From assembly GCF_002929555.1 (NCBI RefSeq), contig NZ_PJJP01000026.1, forward strand, positions 1 through 61,214: a stretch of 61,214 bases of DNA, read 5' to 3'. The DNA is from Cryobacterium sp. N22. GTDB taxonomy: Bacteria; Actinomycetota; Actinomycetes; Actinomycetales; Microbacteriaceae. Positions within the stretch are counted from its first letter, which is position 1. The number at the start of each line of letters is the position of its first letter. The notes under the pieces were generated by a model. The model was not told the origin of the DNA and made no database searches. It saw only the letters and a list, made by a program, of their open reading frames with translations. The position numbers were made by a program, and so were the translations under genes. Positions 38,195 through 49,250 of the stretch are shown here, piece after piece.

Positions 38195-38307
38195 CAGTTT
38201 CCCCCAAATGCCGGCCTTCCGGGCCGGTCGGAGGAAGTCTATCCGTGCCGGCGGCCCGGTCTGCTGACCTCGCGGGATCCCGCAGGGGGCGAGCGTACGC
38301 TGGAGCG

Positions 38308-39282
38308 ATGACCCTCACGCCCCAGCACGCCCTGTCCACCGGATTCACTGCCCAGTCCACCGCGACGGAGGTGCTCGCGGGCATCGACCTGAGCGGCAAG
38401 ACGGCGATCGTCACCGGCGGCTACTCCGGCCTCGGCATCGAAACCGTCGCCGCGCTCGCCGCGGCCGGCGCCGAGGTGATCGTGCCGGCCCGGCGTCCGG
38501 AGGCGGCCTGGGCCGCCCTGGATGCGCGCGGCCTGAACGCCGTGGCGGTCGAGCCCCTCGACCTGGCCGATCTGGTCAGCGTGCGCGCCTTCGCCGAACG
38601 CTTCGTGGCCACCGGACGAAGCCTGGACATCCTGATCAACAATGCCGCCATCATGGCGTCCGCCGAGGCCAGGGTCGGTGACGACTGGGAGTCCCAGTTC
38701 GCTACCAACCACCTCGGCCACTACGTGCTCACCAACCTGCTCTGGCCCGCGCTCACGGCCGAAGGTGGCGCTCGGGTCGTTGCCCTCTCCTCCACGGGCC
38801 ACAAGCTGAGCGGCATCCGCTTCGACGACCCCAACTTCAGCACCGGCTACGACAAGTGGCAGGCGTACGGGCAGGCGAAGACCGCCAACAGCCTCTTCGC
38901 GGTGCACCTGGATGCCCTCGGCGCCAACAGTGGTGTGCGGGCGCTCGCGGTGCACCCCGGCGGCATCATGACCGAGCTGCAGCGTCACCTGCCCCGGGAG
39001 GAGATGGTCGCCGCGGGCTGGATGGCCGAGGACGGTACCGTCAACTCGCTGTTCAAGTCACCGGAGCAGGGTGCGGCGACCTCTACCTGGGCGGCGACTT
39101 CGCCGATGCTCGACGGGATGGGCGGCGTCTACTGCGAGGACTGCGACATCGCCGAACGCACGGTGGCCGGCAGCCCAACGGCCCGGATCAGCGGGGTCGA
39201 CCCCCACGCCATCGATCCGGATGCGGCGGCCCGGCTCTGGGCGTTCTCGGCCGAGCTCACCGGAGTGAACGCCTTCGCCTGA
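38308..39282 (+). CDS. Short-chain dehydrogenase/reductase
   Basis: 324 aa from the ATG at 38308, with TACGCT (38296-38301) 6 nt upstream. Rossmann fold with AIVTGGYSGLGIETVAALAA (cofactor loop), DILINNAAIMAS (NNAA) and the catalytic YGQAKTAN (Tyr-x-x-x-Lys). The length and C-terminal segment (GGVYCEDCDIAE) place it in the retinol-dehydrogenase-like group, but substrate is unknown. The conserved Ser is in VVALSSTGHKL. Confidence 0.9.
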   Translation: MTLTPQHALSTGFTAQSTATEVLAGIDLSGKTAIVTGGYSGLGIETVAALAAAGAEVIVPARRPEAAWAALDARGLNAVAVEPLDLADLVSVRAFAERFVATGRSLDILINNAAIMASAEARVGDDWESQFATNHLGHYVLTNLLWPALTAEGGARVVALSSTGHKLSGIRFDDPNFSTGYDKWQAYGQAKTANSLFAVHLDALGANSGVRALAVHPGGIMTELQRHLPREEMVAAGWMAEDGTVNSLFKSPEQGAATSTWAATSPMLDGMGGVYCEDCDIAERTVAGSPTARISGVDPHAIDPDAAARLWAFSAELTGVNAFA

Positions 39283-39314
39283 GCCGGACGTGGGCGCGGC
39301 CGTCAGGGACCGCC

Positions 39315-39382
39315 CAACTGTGCCCGCTACGGACAATTGCGCCCGGTGTGCCGGGTGCAATTGTCCGCACGGGCAACAGTTG
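39315..39382. repeat. Type C palindrome between convergent genes
   Basis: Inner 15-bp stem CGGACAATTGCGCCC (39330-39344) with 39353-39367 (one G-T pair, 8-nt loop). Outer stem CAACTG/TGCCCG (39315-39326) with 39370-39382 and one bulged base. Nearly the same sequence as the element at 1132-1197. Confidence 0.75.
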
Positions 39383-39416
39383 CCGGTGCGGGGCGGGCCG
39401 TGGCGGCCGGCCCGGG

Positions 39417-39818
39417 TTAGTCGACGGGGGTGAAGTTGAGCGAGATCGAGTTCATGCAGTACCGGTCACCGGTGGGGGTGCCGAAACCGTCGTCGAACAC
39501 GTGGCCCAGGTGCGACCCGCACGCTGCACAGCGCACCTCGGTGCGCACGACGCCGAGCGACCGGTCTTCGATGAGCTCCACGGCCTCGGGGCGCACCGAC
39601 TCGTAGAAGCTCGGCCAGCCGCAGCCGGAGTCGAACTTCGTGCCGCTCTTGAACAGTTCGGCGTTACAGGCTCCGCAGGTATAGACACCCGAGCGGCCCT
39701 CGTCGAGGAGTTCGCCGGTCCAGGCGCGTTCCGTGGCCGCACCGCGCAACACGGCGTACTGCTCGGCGGTGAGCTCCGCCTTCCATTCGGCGTCAGACTT
39801 GGTGACCTCGTAGTCCAT
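39417..39818 (-). CDS. msrB: Peptide methionine-R-sulfoxide reductase MsrB
   Basis: 133 aa from the ATG at 39818, after AAAGGA. Zinc pairs in YTCGACNAELF and VRCAACGSHLGHVFDDG; the catalytic Cys is in GDRYCMNSISLNF (about residue 121). WPSFYESV is also typical. It repairs methionine-R-sulfoxide in proteins using thioredoxin. Convergent with the SDR gene. Confidence 0.95.
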   Translation of the reverse strand: MDYEVTKSDAEWKAELTAEQYAVLRGAATERAWTGELLDEGRSGVYTCGACNAELFKSGTKFDSGCGWPSFYESVRPEAVELIEDRSLGVVRTEVRCAACGSHLGHVFDDGFGTPTGDRYCMNSISLNFTPVD

Positions 39819-40013
39819 GGTGCGTCCTTTCGATGCTGTCTCGGCAGAGAGCTGCCTCAAGCGTAAACTCGGCCGGGGTCCCCGGCATTCCCCCGAGTGG
39901 CGCACCCGGTGATTCCCCAGCCGATTCCCATCCTCGATGGCGGCGGACCCGTCTTGCGCGACAGGCGGGACCGGTCAGCGAAAACCCAGTCCGTGCCAAA
40001 TAGGATGACGCGT

Positions 40014-40313
40014 ATGGCGACCAGCGGGCAGGACGAGAGTAACCGGGGCGCCGAAGGCTCCGTCGGACTCAGTCCTCGGGACGAAAACCTGCTCGCGTTC
40101 GAGCGGCGTGGGTGGTCACACCCCGGCGCCAAGGAACAGGCCATTCGCGCCGAATTCGGCCTGTCGGCCGCCCGGTACTATCAATTGTTGGGTGCCCTGC
40201 TCGACTCCCCGCTTGCCCTCGCCCACGATCCCATGCTGGTCAACCGACTGCAACGGATGCGTGACGCGCGGTCGCAGGCCCGGTCGGCCCGAGCCATCCG
40301 CCCCATCGAGTAG
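40014..40313 (+). CDS. DUF3263 protein
   Basis: 99 aa from the ATG at 40014, chosen because TAGGAT (40001-40006) ends 7 nt upstream (leaderless); ATG 40005 overlaps that box. A helix-turn-helix-like domain spans LSPRDENLLAFERRGWSHPG and IRAEFGLSAARYYQLLGALL, with the family tail LVNRLQRMRDARSQ. DUF3263 resembles small DNA-binding proteins of actinobacteria; target unknown. Its partner downstream is the LytR_C protein, a pairing seen in mycobacteria. Confidence 0.83.
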   Translation: MATSGQDESNRGAEGSVGLSPRDENLLAFERRGWSHPGAKEQAIRAEFGLSAARYYQLLGALLDSPLALAHDPMLVNRLQRMRDARSQARSARAIRPIE

Positions 40314-40363
40314 GGAACCTCCTACCGTGTGTTCAGCCAAACGAGGATCGAACCAGACAGACG

Positions 40364-40924
40364 ATGCCCACTTCGTACCCGAAAGACCGCTTCGATGACC
40401 TCCCGCACAAGATTGACCGCGTGGGGGCGCACCGTGCACCAGCCAAGAAGGGGCGGCGCTGGGTGGCCGTCTGGTGGGCGCTCGCCGCGACCGCTGTTCT
40501 CGTCGCGGTCGGCGCCATCGGACTGACGGTCCTGAACAACCGGCTGAACATCACCATCCCCGGCATCGAGGCCGAAACCACCCCCGCGGAGCCGACACCA
40601 GAGCCGGTGCCCACCGCGGAGCCGACCACTGACCCCAGTGCGAGTGTCACGGTGCTCAACGGGACCCCGACGACCGGCGTGGCCCGGTCGGTCGGCGACC
40701 TGCTCGCGACCGGCGGCTGGACCGTCGGCAGTACCAGCGACGCCGACACCGAAGACGTCGTCACGACGACCGTCTACTACGCGGATGCGTCCCTGGAGGG
40801 CGCTGCCCGCGGTGTGGCGGCCCTGCTGCCCGGTTCCGGGGTGTTGCTCTCAGACGACTTCGCCGGCTCAGATGCAACTCTGACCGTCGTCGTGGGCAGC
40901 GACTACGCGATGCCCGTCGGCTGA
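40364..40924 (+). CDS. LytR_C-domain membrane protein (VirR-like)
   Basis: 186 aa. A cytoplasmic N-terminus leads to one membrane helix (VAVWWALAATAVLVAVGAIG, about 34-53), a Pro/Glu/Thr linker (ETTPAEPTPEPVPTAEPTT), then the extracytoplasmic LytR_C domain (SVTVLNGTPTTGVARSVGDL and LTVVVGSDY). In M. tuberculosis the similar VirR affects envelope integrity and vesicles. It probably binds cell-wall polymers; no LCP catalytic domain is present. Confidence 0.85.
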   Translation: MPTSYPKDRFDDLPHKIDRVGAHRAPAKKGRRWVAVWWALAATAVLVAVGAIGLTVLNNRLNITIPGIEAETTPAEPTPEPVPTAEPTTDPSASVTVLNGTPTTGVARSVGDLLATGGWTVGSTSDADTEDVVTTTVYYADASLEGAARGVAALLPGSGVLLSDDFAGSDATLTVVVGSDYAMPVG

Positions 40925-41147
40925 CCCGGCCTGACGAGTCCCCGCACTACTGGGGTTGCCTTCCTCAGTCAACCCCCTATTGAGTTCCGCTCCCGTCACT
41001 AGTGTCTGCAGTGGTCGCTCATTTTCTTGCGGAGCGCTCTCTTCCCGAGGGCGCCCTTCTCGAGACGGTGGACGCAGCTTCTGCGCCAGGCCCGGTAGCA
41101 CCAACGGGTGAGTGCCGAAATACAACACTGCAACAGGGGAGTTTCAC
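40925..41147. other. Leader region of the cold-shock gene
   Basis: 223 bp without a gene. The only structure I see is a small GGTTG/CAACC inverted repeat near 40953-40973. A long 5' untranslated region is usual for cspA-type genes and may be thermosensitive, but the promoter cannot be placed with confidence. Confidence 0.4.
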
Positions 41148-41351
41148 ATGGCGAACGGAACCGTCAAATGGTTCAACGCTGAAAAGGGTTTCGGCTTCAT
41201 CACTGTCGATGGAGGTGGGCAGGACGTTTTCGTTCACTACTCCGCCATCGACATGCACGGCTACAAGGTTCTCGAAGAAGGTCAGCACGTCATCTTCGAA
41301 CTCGGTACCGGAGCCAAGGGTCCGCAGGCCGAGTCGGTCCGCCCGGCCTAA
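41148..41351 (+). CDS. cspA: CspA-type cold-shock protein
   Basis: 67 aa from the ATG at 41148, after AGGGGAG. A single cold-shock domain with RNP1 KGFGFITV and RNP2 [22 protein letters not shown] opens it. It binds single-stranded RNA/DNA as a chaperone. Standalone gene with a long leader. A second, longer Csp is at 53213. Confidence 0.96.
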   Translation: MANGTVKWFNAEKGFGFITVDGGGQDVFVHYSAIDMHGYKVLEEGQHVIFELGTGAKGPQAESVRPA

Positions 41352-41498
41352 CCGCCAGGCGTCGAACACCACCCAGCCTCAACCAGCTGAGAACACTATC
41401 GACGTGCTCGATCGCTGATCACCGGATCATCGATCGGCCACCGAGTGCCAGTCACGCCACCACCCTGACCGCCAGGCAGACATACCAGGCGCAGCTAG

Positions 41499-44336
<2,838 letters not shown>

Positions 44337-44369
44337 GTCCCGCCACTCCAGCACCACCGCACCACCTCA

Positions 44370-44405
44370 GGCTGGGCGTCTCCTTCGGGAGGCGCCCAGC
44401 CTTTT
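44370..44405 (+). terminator. Terminator after groEL
   Basis: 14-bp stem GGCTGGGCGTCTCC (44370-44383) with 44388-44401, UUCG tetraloop, then TTTT. A textbook intrinsic terminator. Confidence 0.95.
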
Positions 44406-44412
44406 GCGTCGG

Positions 44413-44703
44413 CTACCTGTTGAACAGCCGGGCGTTGGCCTGCTCCACCTCGGCGTACTGCTGGCCGGCCTGTCCGAGCGCCTGGTTGAGCGCATCGGCG
44501 CTCTGCTCGACGTGCAGCTGGGTGCTGCGCCACGCCGCGACGGCCCCCTGGAACTGGGCCGACGCCTGCCCGGTCCAGGAGCCCTCCAGCCCGGTGAGCT
44601 GCTCGAGCAACGCCGCCACCTCGGCCTGGATGCGGGCCATGGTGGCGCGTGCCGCGCCGGTGGTGGTGATCAGTGCATCGCTGTCGACCTGGAACTGGGT
44701 CAT
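44413..44703 (-). CDS. WXG100-family ESX secretion protein, lone copy
   Basis: 96 aa from the ATG at 44703. Helical hairpin with the central GSWTGQASAQFQGAVAAW (WxG turn) flanked by ARATMARIQAEVAALLEQL and ADALNQALGQAGQQYAEV. WXG100 proteins are EsxA/B-like substrates or chaperone pairs of type VII secretion. No partner WXG100 gene, EccC ATPase or mycosin is visible in this window, so any machinery would be elsewhere. Possible co-transcription with the kinase gene upstream is blocked by 154 bp with no promoter seen. Confidence 0.88.
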   Translation of the reverse strand: MTQFQVDSDALITTTGAARATMARIQAEVAALLEQLTGLEGSWTGQASAQFQGAVAAWRSTQLHVEQSADALNQALGQAGQQYAEVEQANARLFNR

Positions 44704-44857
44704 CAAAAAGGCTCCGTCCGCTCGTGTGCGACGTCGGGGTGACGCCCACGGGCGACGCTACGACGTGCGGGATTCCGCAGGCGGCCCGCTCAGCGCACGG
44801 GGGGACAACCCGGCGCCCACCGGGCTGGGGAGGAGCGGGACGGCCGGGTGGCGCCGG

Positions 44858-46624
44858 TCAGGCCAGGGTGGGCGACGTGAGCGACTGTGGGGCGGCCGGT
44901 GACTCGGCCAGCGGGAACCAGACGCGGAAGGTGGCTCCGCCGCCGGGAGTCTCGACGACCTCGATCGAGCCGTTGTGGCTGGCCACGATGGAGGCCACGA
45001 TCGCCAGGCCGAGGCCGCTGCCGCCGGTTTCCCTGGCGCGGGAGGTGTCGGCCCGCCAGAAACGCTGGAAGATTTTGTCGCGGATCTGCGGGGGGATGCC
45101 TTCGCCGTGGTCGATGATCGAGATCGAGGCCCGCTGGTTGCGGCGGTCGACGGAGACCTCGAGTTCCACCGGGCTGTCAGCCGGGCTGAACCGCAGGGCG
45201 TTGCCCATCAGGTTGGTGATGACCTGGCGCACCTTGTTCTCTTCGGCCATGATCACCGCGTCCAGCTCCGGCGGAGCCTCGTCGATCGCGGGCGTCTCGG
45301 CGGCGGGAGCGGCCGCATCCGTGCGCTTGGGCCGGCGGGTGCGGAGGCGGGCGAGGGTGGCGCCGGCGAACGAGATGGTGCCCGTGCCGGATTGTTCGCC
45401 CTTGGCCGCGGCGGTTTTGGCGGCCGTGGGCTTGGCCGGTGTCGGCTCGGCGGCCGCGCTCGGCGGCGGCGTCAGCGGGGCCGGGGCGACCTCGCCGGTG
45501 GAATGCGCCAGGTCGATGGACGACGCCGGGGTCTCGGCGTCGAACTCGGCGGGGTGACTCGTCAGCACCGTGACGTGCCGGCCGGGGGAGGAGGCCATGG
45601 CGTCGAGCGCGGCGTCCTGGGCCAGGGGCAGCAGGTCCACCCGGGTGAGCGCGAGCGGTTTGGTCTCATCCAACCTGGCGAGCTCGAGCAGGTCCTCGAC
45701 GAGCCCACCCATCCGGATCGCTTCCTTCTCGATGCGCTCCATGGCCTGGGCCACGTCTTCGGGGGTCTGCAATGCGCCCATCCGGTAGAGCTCGGCGTAG
45801 CCGCGCACCGAGACCAGCGGGGTGCGCAGCTCGTGGCTGGCGTCGCCGACGAAGCGGCGCATCTGGTCGATCGTGCGGGCCCGGTCCTTGAAGGCCCGGT
45901 CGATGCGGCTGAGCATGGTGTTGAGGGACCGGTTGAGCCGGCCGACCTCTGTGTTGGGCGTGGCGCCGCCCAGCCGTTGGCTGAAGTCACCGTCGGCGAT
46001 GGCCGCGGCCGTGCGCTCGGCCTCACGCAGCGGTGCGAAGGTCGTGGTGACGAGCAGACGGGTGAGCATGGCACCGACCAGCACCACACCCACCCCGAAG
46101 CCGAGGAAGATGCTGAGGTAGGTGTTGACGGTGTTCTGCGCCGACTGCAGCGACACGGCCATCAGCAGGGTGCCGTAGGTGCCGGTGGAGTTGATCACGA
46201 ACGGCACAGCGACCGCGTGGAATTCGGTATTGCCATCCGCGTCGGAGAGCTTCTGCACGGCGCCGTTCATGGCGATCACGCTGGGCAGGTCCAGCGCCAT
46301 GGTCACCGCGGGCAGGCTGGAGTGCGGCCGGTCCCGCCAGGTGCGGTCCTTCAGAACACCGTTCTGGTCGTAGAGCGCCACGAAGTAGTCGGAGTCCACC
46401 CCGGCGGCGTTGCCGTTCGCCATCGAGTTCCGGTAGTCCATCAGGGTGGTCTGCGCCTCGGTCTGCAGGCTGGAATCCACCTGTTGCACGACGTAGTTGC
46501 GCAGGATGACCATGGTGCCCACCCCGGAAACGAGCAGGCCGAGGGTGAGCATCAGCACGGTCACACCGGTGATCTTGGAGCGGAGCGAAATCCGGCTCCA
46601 ACGGTCCATCAGGGCCACATGCAT
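44858..46624 (-). CDS. HAMP sensor histidine kinase, PhoR/TcrY-like, with large insertion
   Basis: 588 aa. First helix (ITGVTVLMLTLGLLVSGVGT, ~18-37), an extracytoplasmic sensor (~40-165), a second helix (IFLGFGVGVVLVGAMLTRLL, ~172-191), HAMP (~192-245), HisKA with FVGDASHELRTPLVSVRGY (His264), and HATPase with N box VRQVITNLMGNALRF, DHGEGIPPQI and GGSGLGLAIV. Residues ~357-452 are an Ala/Pro/Lys-rich insertion between the first HATPase strand and the N box, not seen in typical relatives. Encoded 29 bp after its response regulator. Confidence 0.88.
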   Translation of the reverse strand: MHVALMDRWSRISLRSKITGVTVLMLTLGLLVSGVGTMVILRNYVVQQVDSSLQTEAQTTLMDYRNSMANGNAAGVDSDYFVALYDQNGVLKDRTWRDRPHSSLPAVTMALDLPSVIAMNGAVQKLSDADGNTEFHAVAVPFVINSTGTYGTLLMAVSLQSAQNTVNTYLSIFLGFGVGVVLVGAMLTRLLVTTTFAPLREAERTAAAIADGDFSQRLGGATPNTEVGRLNRSLNTMLSRIDRAFKDRARTIDQMRRFVGDASHELRTPLVSVRGYAELYRMGALQTPEDVAQAMERIEKEAIRMGGLVEDLLELARLDETKPLALTRVDLLPLAQDAALDAMASSPGRHVTVLTSHPAEFDAETPASSIDLAHSTGEVAPAPLTPPPSAAAEPTPAKPTAAKTAAAKGEQSGTGTISFAGATLARLRTRRPKRTDAAAPAAETPAIDEAPPELDAVIMAEENKVRQVITNLMGNALRFSPADSPVELEVSVDRRNQRASISIIDHGEGIPPQIRDKIFQRFWRADTSRARETGGSGLGLAIVASIVASHNGSIEVVETPGGGATFRVWFPLAESPAAPQSLTSPTLA

Positions 46625-46653
46625 GGTTCCAGTCTAAGGAAGGGAAACTGGGT

Positions 46654-47346
46654 CTACGCCTTGGCGGCCTTGAGCATGTAGCCGAAGCCGCGCTTGGTCT
46701 GGATCAGCGGCTCGCTGGAGTGCATGTCCACCTTGCGGCGCAGGTAGGAGATATAGGACTCCACGATGCCCGCATCGCCGTTGAAGTCATACTCCCAGAC
46801 GTGGTCGAGGATCTGCGCCTTGGAGAGCACCCGGTTCGGGTTGAGCATCAGGTAGCGCAGCAGCTTGAACTCGGTGGGGCTGAGCTCAATGGGCTGGTCG
46901 CCGACGAGGACCTCGTGGGTGTCCTGGTCCATGGTGAGCTCACCGGCGCGGATGACCGCGTCTTCGTCGGCGTGCATGGTTCGGCGCAGGATGGCCTTGA
47001 TGCGGGCCACGATCTCGTCGAGGCTGAACGGCTTGGTGACGTAGTCGTCGCCGCCGACGGTGAGACCGGTGATCTTGTCTTCGGTGTCGTCCTTGGCCGT
47101 GAGGAAGAGAATCGGTGCGGTGTACCCGGCCGAACGCAGGCGCTTGGTGACGCCGAAGCCGTTCATGTCGGGCAGCATCACGTCGAGGATGATGAGGTCG
47201 GGCTCTTCCTCGAGCACGGCGGAAATCGCCTGGGCACCGTTTCCCACGGCGCGCACGGCGAAGCCGGCGAAGCGGAGGCTGGTGGTGAGGAGATCCCGGA
47301 TGTTGGGTTCGTCGTCAACGATAAGGATGCGGGGGCCGTCAGTCAT
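46654..47346 (-). CDS. OmpR-family response regulator, Mtb PhoP-like
   Basis: 230 aa. Receiver with acidic pair DD at 11-12, phospho-acceptor Asp55 (LIILDVMLPD), Lys in VTKPFSLDEI. Winged helix with ELSPTEFKLLRYLMLNPNRV and IVESYISYLRRKVD. Overall close to M. tuberculosis PhoP/TcrX-type regulators (GGDDYVTKPFSLDE, DHVWEYDFNGDAGIVE). Partner kinase is directly downstream. PhoP-like regulators bind 11-bp direct repeats, of interest given the phased repeats at 56.5-58.5 kb. Confidence 0.93.
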   Translation of the reverse strand: MTDGPRILIVDDEPNIRDLLTTSLRFAGFAVRAVGNGAQAISAVLEEEPDLIILDVMLPDMNGFGVTKRLRSAGYTAPILFLTAKDDTEDKITGLTVGGDDYVTKPFSLDEIVARIKAILRRTMHADEDAVIRAGELTMDQDTHEVLVGDQPIELSPTEFKLLRYLMLNPNRVLSKAQILDHVWEYDFNGDAGIVESYISYLRRKVDMHSSEPLIQTKRGFGYMLKAAKA

Positions 47347-47577
47347 GCACCCAGTATCTGCGCGTTAGCTGGTGCTTTCCTGTGAGTCGGCGGTATGTGC
47401 GCAGGCGACCCGGTGACAGCGCTTCGGTGCGGTTCTGACGGGCGGGATGTCAGGGTGGACCTGCCCCGTCTCGCGGATAAGCGCATAGCCTTGGAAGACC
47501 TGCTCGACCCGTCACCGGGCACCGCCTGAACACACATCCGTCGCGTCGCACCGCGGCCCAGCAGCACGAGGAGTCAG

Positions 47578-48486
47578 ATGGTCAGCTCGACCGGCGCAAC
47601 CGGGGTCATCCTGCCCCGACTGGACGTGCCCCTGCGCCGCATCAACGGACGCGACTTCGACTTCGCCCGCGAGGTGGCGGTGATGGCGGTGATCAACCGC
47701 ACGCCGGACTCGTTCTACGATCGCGGGGCCACCTTCGCGCTCGATTCGGCCGTGGCCGCCGCGCGCCAGGCCATCGACGACGGTGCCGACTGGGTCGACA
47801 TCGGCGGGGCCAAGTTCGCCCCGGGACCGGCCGTTCCGGTCGCGGAGGAGATCGACAGGGTGGTGCCCGTCGTCGCCGCTCTGCAGGGCTCCGGCGTCGT
47901 GATCTCCGTCGACACCTTCGACCCCGACGTGGCCAGGGCCAGCATCAACGCCGGCGCGCACGTGATCAACGACACCACTGGCGTGCACGACCCCCGGATG
48001 GCCGAGGTCGTCGCGGACAGCGACGCCACCCTGGTGATCACGCACAGCCTGGCCCGGCCCCGCACGCCGTACCCGGCGCCGCAGTACGACGACGTCGTCG
48101 CCGAGGTGGCCGACTTCCTGCAGGCCAGGGTGCAACGCGCCCTCGACCACGGGATGCCGGCCGACCGGCTGGTGATCGATCCCGGGCACGACCTGAACAA
48201 GAACACCAGGCACTCCCTCGAGCTGACCCGCCGGCTGGCGGAGATCACCTCGCTCGGCCTGCCCACGCTGGTGGCGGTCTCGAACAAGGACTTCATCGGC
48301 GAGACCCTCAACCGTGACCGCGACAGCCGGGTGGAGGGCACCCTCGCCGCCGCCGTCTACTGCATCCTGCAGGGCGCCCGCATCGTGCGGGTGCACAACG
48401 TCTCGGCAGCGGTGGACGCCGTGCGAATGACCGAGGCGATTCTCGGCTGGCGCGAACCGGCCTATCTGCGCCACAACCTCTCCTGA
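47578..48486 (+). CDS. FolP2-type dihydropteroate synthase homologue
   Basis: 302 aa, after GAGGAG. TIM barrel with AVMAVINRTPDSFYDRGATF (first loop), second loop WVDIGGAKFAPGPAVPV where classic enzymes have GGESTRPG, ISVDTFDPDVA, VINDTTG and IDPGHDLNKN. The altered second loop suggests this is a FolP2-like paralogue that may lack normal DHPS activity, as reported for mycobacterial FolP2. Coupled (TGATG) to a RibD_C-type reductase, which may hint at a folate-linked pathway. Confidence 0.85.
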   Translation: MVSSTGATGVILPRLDVPLRRINGRDFDFAREVAVMAVINRTPDSFYDRGATFALDSAVAAARQAIDDGADWVDIGGAKFAPGPAVPVAEEIDRVVPVVAALQGSGVVISVDTFDPDVARASINAGAHVINDTTGVHDPRMAEVVADSDATLVITHSLARPRTPYPAPQYDDVVAEVADFLQARVQRALDHGMPADRLVIDPGHDLNKNTRHSLELTRRLAEITSLGLPTLVAVSNKDFIGETLNRDRDSRVEGTLAAAVYCILQGARIVRVHNVSAAVDAVRMTEAILGWREPAYLRHNLS

Positions 48487-49211
48487 TGAACGCCGCCACC
48501 CTCGATCCCGATGACGTGCTGGCCCGCTACACGGTGCCGGACCGCACGACCCCGCACCTGCGAGTGAACTTCATCAGCAGCCTGGACGGTGCGGCCACCC
48601 ACGACGGCCTGAGCGGCGGGCTCGGCGACGACGCCGACAGACTGGTGTTCGACACCCTTCGGATGCTCACCGACGTGATCCTCGTTGGTGCGGGCACCGT
48701 GCGCGCCGAGGGCTACGGCGGGATCCGGTTCACCGACGAGGCGGTGTCCTGGCGGGTCGCCCACTCGCTGCCCGAACACCCGCCGGTGGCGATCGTGTCC
48801 GGCCGGCTCGACCTGGACCCGGCACACCCGGTGTTCACCGAGGCGGCCACCCGGCCGATCGTGATCACCCACGCCCAGGCCCCCGCGGAACGGCGCGCGG
48901 AGCTCGCCGAAGTGGCCGACGTGCTGGTCTGCGGGGAGGCATCCGTCGACCACGCGCTGCTGGTGCGCACCCTCACCGCGCGGGGCTATCCGCAGATGCT
49001 CTGCGAGGGCGGCCCCAGCCTGTTCGGCTCGCTGCTGACCGCGGACGCCGTGGACGAACTCTGCCTCACCCTGGCCCCGCTGCTCGAGTCCGGCCGGGCA
49101 CCGCGCATCGCCGGCGCGCCGGAGGCGGCGCCGCGCCGGATGCACCTCGCCCACGCCCTCCCCGCCGGCGACACCCTCCTCCTGCGCTACCTCCGAGCCC
49201 GCGAACTGTGA
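48486..49211 (+). CDS. RibD C-terminal-like pyrimidine/dihydrofolate reductase
   Basis: 241 aa; ATG overlaps the preceding stop. DHFR-like Rossmann fold with RVNFISSLDGAATHDGLSGG (substrate loop), DVILVGAGTVRAEGYGG (nucleotide loop) and MLCEGGPSLFGSLL. It lacks the deaminase domain of full RibD. A mycobacterial RibD_C protein (Rv2671) can reduce dihydrofolate, so folate reduction is as plausible as riboflavin synthesis here. Ends at a terminator shared with the convergent XPB gene. Confidence 0.85.
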   Translation: MNAATLDPDDVLARYTVPDRTTPHLRVNFISSLDGAATHDGLSGGLGDDADRLVFDTLRMLTDVILVGAGTVRAEGYGGIRFTDEAVSWRVAHSLPEHPPVAIVSGRLDLDPAHPVFTEAATRPIVITHAQAPAERRAELAEVADVLVCGEASVDHALLVRTLTARGYPQMLCEGGPSLFGSLLTADAVDELCLTLAPLLESGRAPRIAGAPEAAPRRMHLAHALPAGDTLLLRYLRAREL

Positions 49212-49214
49212 GCT

Positions 49215-49247
49215 AAGCCCCGAAAACTCGTGCGTTCTGGGGCTTTT
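49215..49247. terminator. Terminator between convergent genes
   Basis: AAGCCCC (49215-49221) with GGGGCTT (49239-49245), extended by GAA/TTC with one bulged T; TTTTC follows. Serves the RibD_C-like gene on the plus strand. Confidence 0.7.
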
Positions 49248-49250
49248 CTC

